DNA of 10,744 nucleotides from NCBI GenBank assembly GCA_947381255.1, contig CANCUC010000016.1, positions 1-10,744 on the forward strand, in the 5' to 3' direction. Numbering within the stretch: the first letter of the stretch is position 1; every line of letters begins with the position of its first letter. The notes beneath the pieces are model-generated. The model was not told the DNA's origin. It saw only the letters and a list, made by a program, of their open reading frames with translations, and made no database searches. The stretch comes from Actinomycetota bacterium (GTDB lineage Bacteria > Actinomycetota > Actinomycetes > Nanopelagicales > Nanopelagicaceae). Of this stretch, positions 7,333 through 10,744 are shown piece by piece. The position numbers were made by a program, and so were the translations under genes.

Positions 7333-8106
7333 CTATCTTCCGAGCAGGGTCATTATGGCTTGGGCTGGATCGCCGGCCCTAACCAAAGTCTCCCCCACCA
7401 ATATCGCCTTCGCTCCATAACTTTCCGCCAGAGCGACTTGTTCTCTCGTTGATATGCCAGATTCAGCGATCCTGATAATTCCCTCAGGGATCAGGGGTAA
7501 GAGTTCTGCAAAAGCACCTTCATTAATTTCAAGAGTCTTCAAATTTCTCGCGTTAACTCCAATAATCGAAGCATCAACTGCGACCGCCCTCTCGAGTTCC
7601 TGCTGATCGTGAACCTCAACCAGAACACTCATACCAAGTTCTCGAGCCAAAGATTGATAATCGAGAAGTTGATGATCATCAAGTGCAGCCACGATCAACA
7701 ACATTAAGTCGCCACCGATTGCGCGGGTTTCCCTCACTTGATATTCGGTAACTATGAAATCTTTACGGAGCACTGGAAGTGCGACTGAATTTCGCACCAG
7801 CTTTAAATCGTCAATAGAACCGGAGAATCTACGAGCCTCAGTCAAAACACTAATTACAGCTGCGCCGGCCTTTTCATACTCCATCGCTAATGAAGCGGGA
7901 TCTGCAATATTTGCAAGTGGACCCTTACTCGGGGAGGCGCGTTTTACCTCGGCAATAATTTGAGTTCCGGAATTTGCCAGAGCCGCGTAAGCATCACGAA
8001 CTCTTCCTGCTGCGGAGATTTGTTGGAGAAGTTCTATCTCAGAAATTCGACGAGCCTCGAGGTCTTCAAGCACTCCTTCGATAATGGAATCAAGAACGGT
8101 GCTCAT
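7333..8106 (-). CDS. trpC: Indole-3-glycerol phosphate synthase
   Basis: TrpC closes carboxyphenylamino-deoxyribulose phosphate to indole-3-glycerol phosphate with loss of CO2 and water. It is a 257-residue single-domain TIM barrel, not fused to TrpF. Catalytic residues follow the known pattern with constant spacing: E53 and K55 in IIAEVKRASPSKG, K115 in LRKDF, E164 in VEVHD, N185 in GVNARNL, and E215 in AESGI. The phosphate site is ILVGETLVR at 235-243. The ATG overlaps the stop of the upstream 51-residue gene (ATGA at 8106-8103). An AGGAT ribosome site at 8115-8119, inside that small gene, lies eight bases before the start. The product feeds TrpA. The isomerase that makes its substrate is not in the window. 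Confidence 0.98.
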   Translation of the reverse strand: MSTVLDSIIEGVLEDLEARRISEIELLQQISAAGRVRDAYAALANSGTQIIAEVKRASPSKGPLANIADPASLAMEYEKAGAAVISVLTEARRFSGSIDDLKLVRNSVALPVLRKDFIVTEYQVRETRAIGGDLMLLIVAALDDHQLLDYQSLARELGMSVLVEVHDQQELERAVAVDASIIGVNARNLKTLEINEGAFAELLPLIPEGIIRIAESGISTREQVALAESYGAKAILVGETLVRAGDPAQAIMTLLGR

Positions 8107-8258
8107 AAGGTTGGATCCTGACCTTCATTAAGTGAGTTCCATGGAGTCTGAGCCCTAGGCTCATAGCGTTTTGATAGACCGCGCTTTGTGAGTCGTACTG
8201 AGAGATAAATAAAGAGAATAAAGAGCGCCGCAACGATTACCAACTTTAGGATCAACAT
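8103..8258 (-). CDS. 51-residue single-pass membrane protein within the trp operon
   Basis: This short gene exactly fills the space between trpE and trpC. Its ATG follows the trpE stop with no gap (TAGATG at 8261-8256), and its TGA overlaps the trpC start in ATGA (8106-8103). The product has one hydrophobic helix at about residues 2-20 (LILKLVIVAALFILFIYLS), then a basic stretch, RLTKRGLSKR at 22-31, that should keep the C-terminus in the cytoplasm. The polar tail contains TPWNSLNEGQDPT (38-50). No ribosome site is visible, so coupling to trpE is likely. Many actinobacteria have a larger Trp-associated membrane protein (TIGR02234, about 190 residues) at this place. From memory, members end in a similar W..L..G.DPT tail. 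This gene may be a reduced form with only the last helix and tail, or an unrelated small protein. The function is unknown; the exact fit between both neighbours is the best evidence that it is translated. Confidence 0.82.
   Translation of the reverse strand: MLILKLVIVAALFILFIYLSVRLTKRGLSKRYEPRAQTPWNSLNEGQDPTL
8115..8119 (-). promoter_or_regulatory. Ribosome binding site of trpC inside the small upstream gene
   Basis: AGGAT on the minus strand lies eight bases before the trpC ATG and is embedded in the last codons of the 51-residue gene. Ribosomes finishing that gene would uncover it, which supports coupled translation. Confidence 0.55.
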
Positions 8259-9758
8259 CTACAAGGAACTCATTTGGTTAGCGGTTGCGATGGCTCCCAG
8301 AACTGCCGCTGCCTTATTTTCGCACTCTTGATCTTCAGTGAGCGGAACTGAATCTGCAACTATTCCTGCACCTGCTTGTACGTAAGCTTTTCCATCTTTG
8401 ATGACCGCGGTACGAATGGCGATACAAGCATCAATATTTCCGCGGAAATCTAGATAACCAATAGTTCCCGCATAAATGCCACGGCGGGTTGGTTCATTCT
8501 CTTCAATGATCTCCATCGCTCGAGGTTTTGGAGCGCCCGAGAGGGTGCCTGCTGGGAAGACAGCGAGGAGGGCATCGACCGCACTCGAATCATCAGCTAA
8601 CTGACCTGTGACAGTCGAAACAATATGCATCACGTGGGAGAAGCGTTCTACCTGCATAAATTCAACGACTTCAACGGTTCCCGGTGCGCATACCCGTCCA
8701 AGATCATTGCGTCCCAAATCAACCAGCATTAAATGCTCGGCGCGTTCTTTAGGGTCTGCCAACAATTCTTCACTATGACGCTGATCAATTTCAGGATCAG
8801 CCGAACGTGGTCTGGTTCCAGCGATCGGATGGAGCATCACATCCTTGCCTTGAATCTTTACAAGTGCTTCTGGGCTGGAGCCAACAACCGATAATCCATC
8901 TGCGAAGCGGAAGAGATACATGTAAGGACTTGGATTTGAGGCTCGCAGTGCGCGATAGATATCAAAGGGATCTGCCGTGCTATCCATCACAAATCGTTGC
9001 GATAGAACGATTTGAAATGCTTCACCCGCACGAATCTCTTCTTTTAATATTTCAACCTTCGCTTGGTAGTCCACAGAACTCATATCGCGCTTATATGAAG
9101 GGGGCTCTTTCGTTAGCGGCAGATTAATTCCCGGAAGTTGGGGAGCTTTCAAAGTTACTTCGAGCGCATCAAGGCGAGCAAGAGCATCGGCGTAAGCCTC
9201 ATCAACGCGTTCAACGCTTCCGTCCCAGTTGATTGCATTGGCGATCAAGGTGAGAGTTCCATCGAAATGATCAAAGACCGCTAAATCAGAGGTCAACATA
9301 AAGGCAATCTCTGGAAGCTCTAGATCCTTCTTAGATAGATCCGGAAGTTTCTCAAGTCTGCGCACGATTTCATAACTGGCATAACCAACCAGTCCACCAG
9401 TGAGAGGTGGCAGGTGCGGAAGGTTTGGCGACCGCAGATGTTTAGCGGTAATTCGAAGCGCATCCAATGGGTCTATATCGGTCGGCGCTCCATTTGGGAC
9501 CGTGCCAATCCACGCCGCCTTGCCATCCATTTCAGTCAAAGTTGATGCACTTGAAATTCCAATGAAGGAGTAACGCGACCACACTCCCCCGTGTTCTGCT
9601 GATTCCAAGAGAAATGTCCCGGCGCGATCTCCGGCCAAAGCTTTGTAGAGCGAGAGCGGGGTGTGATGATCGGCGAGGTAACGCCTGGAAACCGGAATTA
9701 CATTGAACTCCTTAGCAAGGGTTCTAAATTCCTCAAGTGACAACTCTGTCTTGCTCAC
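8259..9758 (-). CDS. trpE: Anthranilate synthase component I
   Basis: TrpE converts chorismate and ammonia to anthranilate; a TrpG subunit, not encoded here, supplies the ammonia from glutamine. The 499-residue length is normal and no amidotransferase domain is fused. The N-terminal part has the tryptophan feedback site, LLESAEHGG at 50-58. The chorismate-binding domain shows PIAGTRPR at 311-318, ERAEHLMLVDLGRND at 338-352, ERFSHVMHIVS at 371-381, FPAGTLSGAPKPRA at 401-414, GTIGY at 431-435, AGAGIVADS at 462-470 and the metal-site E478. The presence of TrpE-type PIAGTRPR and the feedback motif argues against PabB. The start is GTG at 9758, overlapping the hisI stop by four bases (GTGA), with GGGA at 9766-9769 as ribosome site. 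This leaves no room for a trp leader peptide or attenuator directly in front, so control probably acts upstream of the his genes, at an internal promoter, or by feedback on the enzyme. Confidence 0.98.
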   Translation of the reverse strand: MSKTELSLEEFRTLAKEFNVIPVSRRYLADHHTPLSLYKALAGDRAGTFLLESAEHGGVWSRYSFIGISSASTLTEMDGKAAWIGTVPNGAPTDIDPLDALRITAKHLRSPNLPHLPPLTGGLVGYASYEIVRRLEKLPDLSKKDLELPEIAFMLTSDLAVFDHFDGTLTLIANAINWDGSVERVDEAYADALARLDALEVTLKAPQLPGINLPLTKEPPSYKRDMSSVDYQAKVEILKEEIRAGEAFQIVLSQRFVMDSTADPFDIYRALRASNPSPYMYLFRFADGLSVVGSSPEALVKIQGKDVMLHPIAGTRPRSADPEIDQRHSEELLADPKERAEHLMLVDLGRNDLGRVCAPGTVEVVEFMQVERFSHVMHIVSTVTGQLADDSSAVDALLAVFPAGTLSGAPKPRAMEIIEENEPTRRGIYAGTIGYLDFRGNIDACIAIRTAVIKDGKAYVQAGAGIVADSVPLTEDQECENKAAAVLGAIATANQMSSL

Positions 9759-10090
9759 GAATCAATCCCGATCTCTCGATAGAAGCAACTTCGCTCGCCG
9801 GTATGGCAAGCCGCTCCTCTCTGATCAACTTCAAGAAGTAGCGCATCTCCATCGCAGTCATATCGCATCGAGATGAGGCGTTGGGTGTGACCCGAACTCT
9901 CTCCTTTGACCCACAGTTGGTTGCGACTGCGGCTCCAGTAGGTCACATTTCCCGTTTCTAAAGTTTGCTCTAGCGCCTCTTGATTCATCCAAGCAATCAT
10001 GAGTACTTCTTTATTTGAATAATCCTGCGCAATTGCTGCGATGAGAGTTCCGGCGGCAAAATGTGCGCTCACCTCTTCTGGGATTTTCAC
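9755..10090 (-). CDS. hisI: Phosphoribosyl-AMP cyclohydrolase
   Basis: HisI opens the adenine ring of phosphoribosyl-AMP, the third step of histidine synthesis. The 111 residues hold the cyclohydrolase domain alone, without the HisE pyrophosphohydrolase domain, as in actinobacteria. Metal ligands are visible: D78, D80 and D82 in YDCDGD for magnesium, and C79, C95 and C102 (in DCDG and ACHTGERSC) for zinc shared across the dimer. WVKGESSGHTQ at 60-70 is the family signature. The start is GTG at 10090, with AGGA very close in front; a second GTG at codon 7 is possible but would shorten the N-terminus by six residues. It follows hisF by 24 bases and overlaps trpE by four. Confidence 0.96.
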   Translation of the reverse strand: MKIPEEVSAHFAAGTLIAAIAQDYSNKEVLMIAWMNQEALEQTLETGNVTYWSRSRNQLWVKGESSGHTQRLISMRYDCDGDALLLEVDQRGAACHTGERSCFYREIGIDS

Positions 10091-10114
10091 TTTCCTATTC
10101 TGCCTTAAGCCCGC

Positions 10115-10744
10115 CTATCGGCGTACCGGATATCCGTGAAGGGCGAGATCGGCCTTCACTTGATCAATAGTAAATGTTTGAAAATGAAAGACGCTTGCCG
10201 CCAAGAGCGCGTCGGCGCCCGCGAGGAGAGCATCAGAGAAATCCTCTAACGTGCCCGCTCCGCCGCTGGCAATCAATGGAACATGAGTGATCTGACGAAC
10301 TCCTCGAATCATCTCAAGGTCATAACCAGAGCGAGTTCCATCGGCATCCATAGAGTTAAGAAGAATCTCCCCCACTCCGCGCTCTGTCGCTTCTTCTATC
10401 CAGGCGTAAGCATCGATCCCAGTTCCAGTTCTTCCGCCATGAGTTGTTACTTCAAATCCAGAAGGTGTCTCTCCTCTACGTGCATCGACCGAGAGAACTA
10501 ATACCTGGTTGCCAAAGCGATCTGCGATCTCATTAATTAAAAGCGGTCTCAAAATTGCTGCGGTGTTCACACCGACCTTATCGGCACCGGCACGCAGGAG
10601 ACGATCCACATCGGATGCTTCACGAATTCCACCGCCAACCGTGAGCGGAATAAATACCTGCTCAGCAGTGCGTGAAACCATTTCAAGTGTTGTTGAACGT
10701 TCTTCTACCGATGCTGAGATATCGAGAAAGGTCAGCTCATCCGC
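10115..10744 (-). CDS. hisF: Imidazole glycerol phosphate synthase cyclase subunit, cut by right edge
   Basis: HisF takes ammonia from HisH and converts PRFAR to imidazole glycerol phosphate and AICAR, linking histidine and purine synthesis. The frame is open to the right edge and gives 209 residues, beginning ADELTFLDISAS, out of about 255. The missing N-terminus holds the first catalytic aspartate (D11 of Thermotoga HisF). The second catalytic aspartate is present in LLNSMDADGTRSGYD (fragment residue 133, equal to D130). The phosphate-binding parts VGGGIR (fragment 36-41) and ASGGAG, and the ending LLAASVFHF, are typical. An internal methionine at 10681 is not the real start, because homology continues upstream of it. 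hisA/priA is expected nearby to the right. Confidence 0.97.
   Translation of the reverse strand, partial: ADELTFLDISASVEERSTTLEMVSRTAEQVFIPLTVGGGIREASDVDRLLRAGADKVGVNTAAILRPLLINEIADRFGNQVLVLSVDARRGETPSGFEVTTHGGRTGTGIDAYAWIEEATERGVGEILLNSMDADGTRSGYDLEMIRGVRQITHVPLIASGGAGTLEDFSDALLAGADALLAASVFHFQTFTIDQVKADLALHGYPVRR

Noticed and set aside
9740..9800. A trp leader peptide or attenuator in front of trpE
   Set aside because: trpE overlaps the hisI stop by four bases, and the preceding sequence is conserved hisI coding sequence with no tandem Trp codons or terminator.

Overview
All genes in this window lie on the minus strand and read from the right edge to the left edge. By family and gene order it looks like chromosomal DNA of an actinobacterium. 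The order hisF-hisI-trpE-(small membrane gene)-trpC-trpB-trpA followed by a membrane-anchored DsbA-like protein and lgt is typical of that phylum. The G+C content, judged by eye at about half, is well below that of most actinobacteria. Only about 281 of 10744 bases lie between genes (about 97% coding), and several genes overlap by 1 to 4 bases. Together these point to a streamlined, low-GC lineage such as the freshwater acI/Nanopelagicales group (Ca. Planktophila or Nanopelagicus type). The taxonomic call is inference; no rRNA gene is present.

Layout, in the direction of transcription. (1) 10744-9755: the 3' part of hisF, cut by the window edge, then hisI. (2) 9758-5316: trpE, a 51-residue single-pass membrane protein that I found by translating the gap between trpE and trpC, then trpC, trpB and trpA. 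These genes are joined end to end by GTGA, TAG|ATG, ATGA and TAATG junctions and one 20-base gap. (3) An 83-base gap, then an envelope group: a DsbA/thioredoxin-4 type protein, lgt (TTG start) and a VIT1/CCC1-type metal transporter. (4) A 133-base gap, then the first 949 codons of gltB, which runs off the left edge.

How the genes work together. HisF and HisI catalyse steps of histidine synthesis. TrpE, TrpC, TrpB and TrpA convert chorismate (with TrpG, TrpD and a phosphoribosylanthranilate isomerase encoded elsewhere) to tryptophan. In actinobacteria the isomerase is usually PriA, the dual HisA/TrpF enzyme, and this fits the physical his-trp linkage. The DsbA-like protein and Lgt act on secreted proteins and lipoproteins. 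GltB is the large subunit of glutamate synthase, which supplies glutamate for amino-acid synthesis.

I see no mobile element, CRISPR array, tRNA or rRNA gene, toxin-antitoxin pair or defence system. The least described item is the 51-residue protein inside the trp operon, whose tail may be a remnant of the actinobacterial Trp-associated membrane protein. The rest is ordinary core metabolism.
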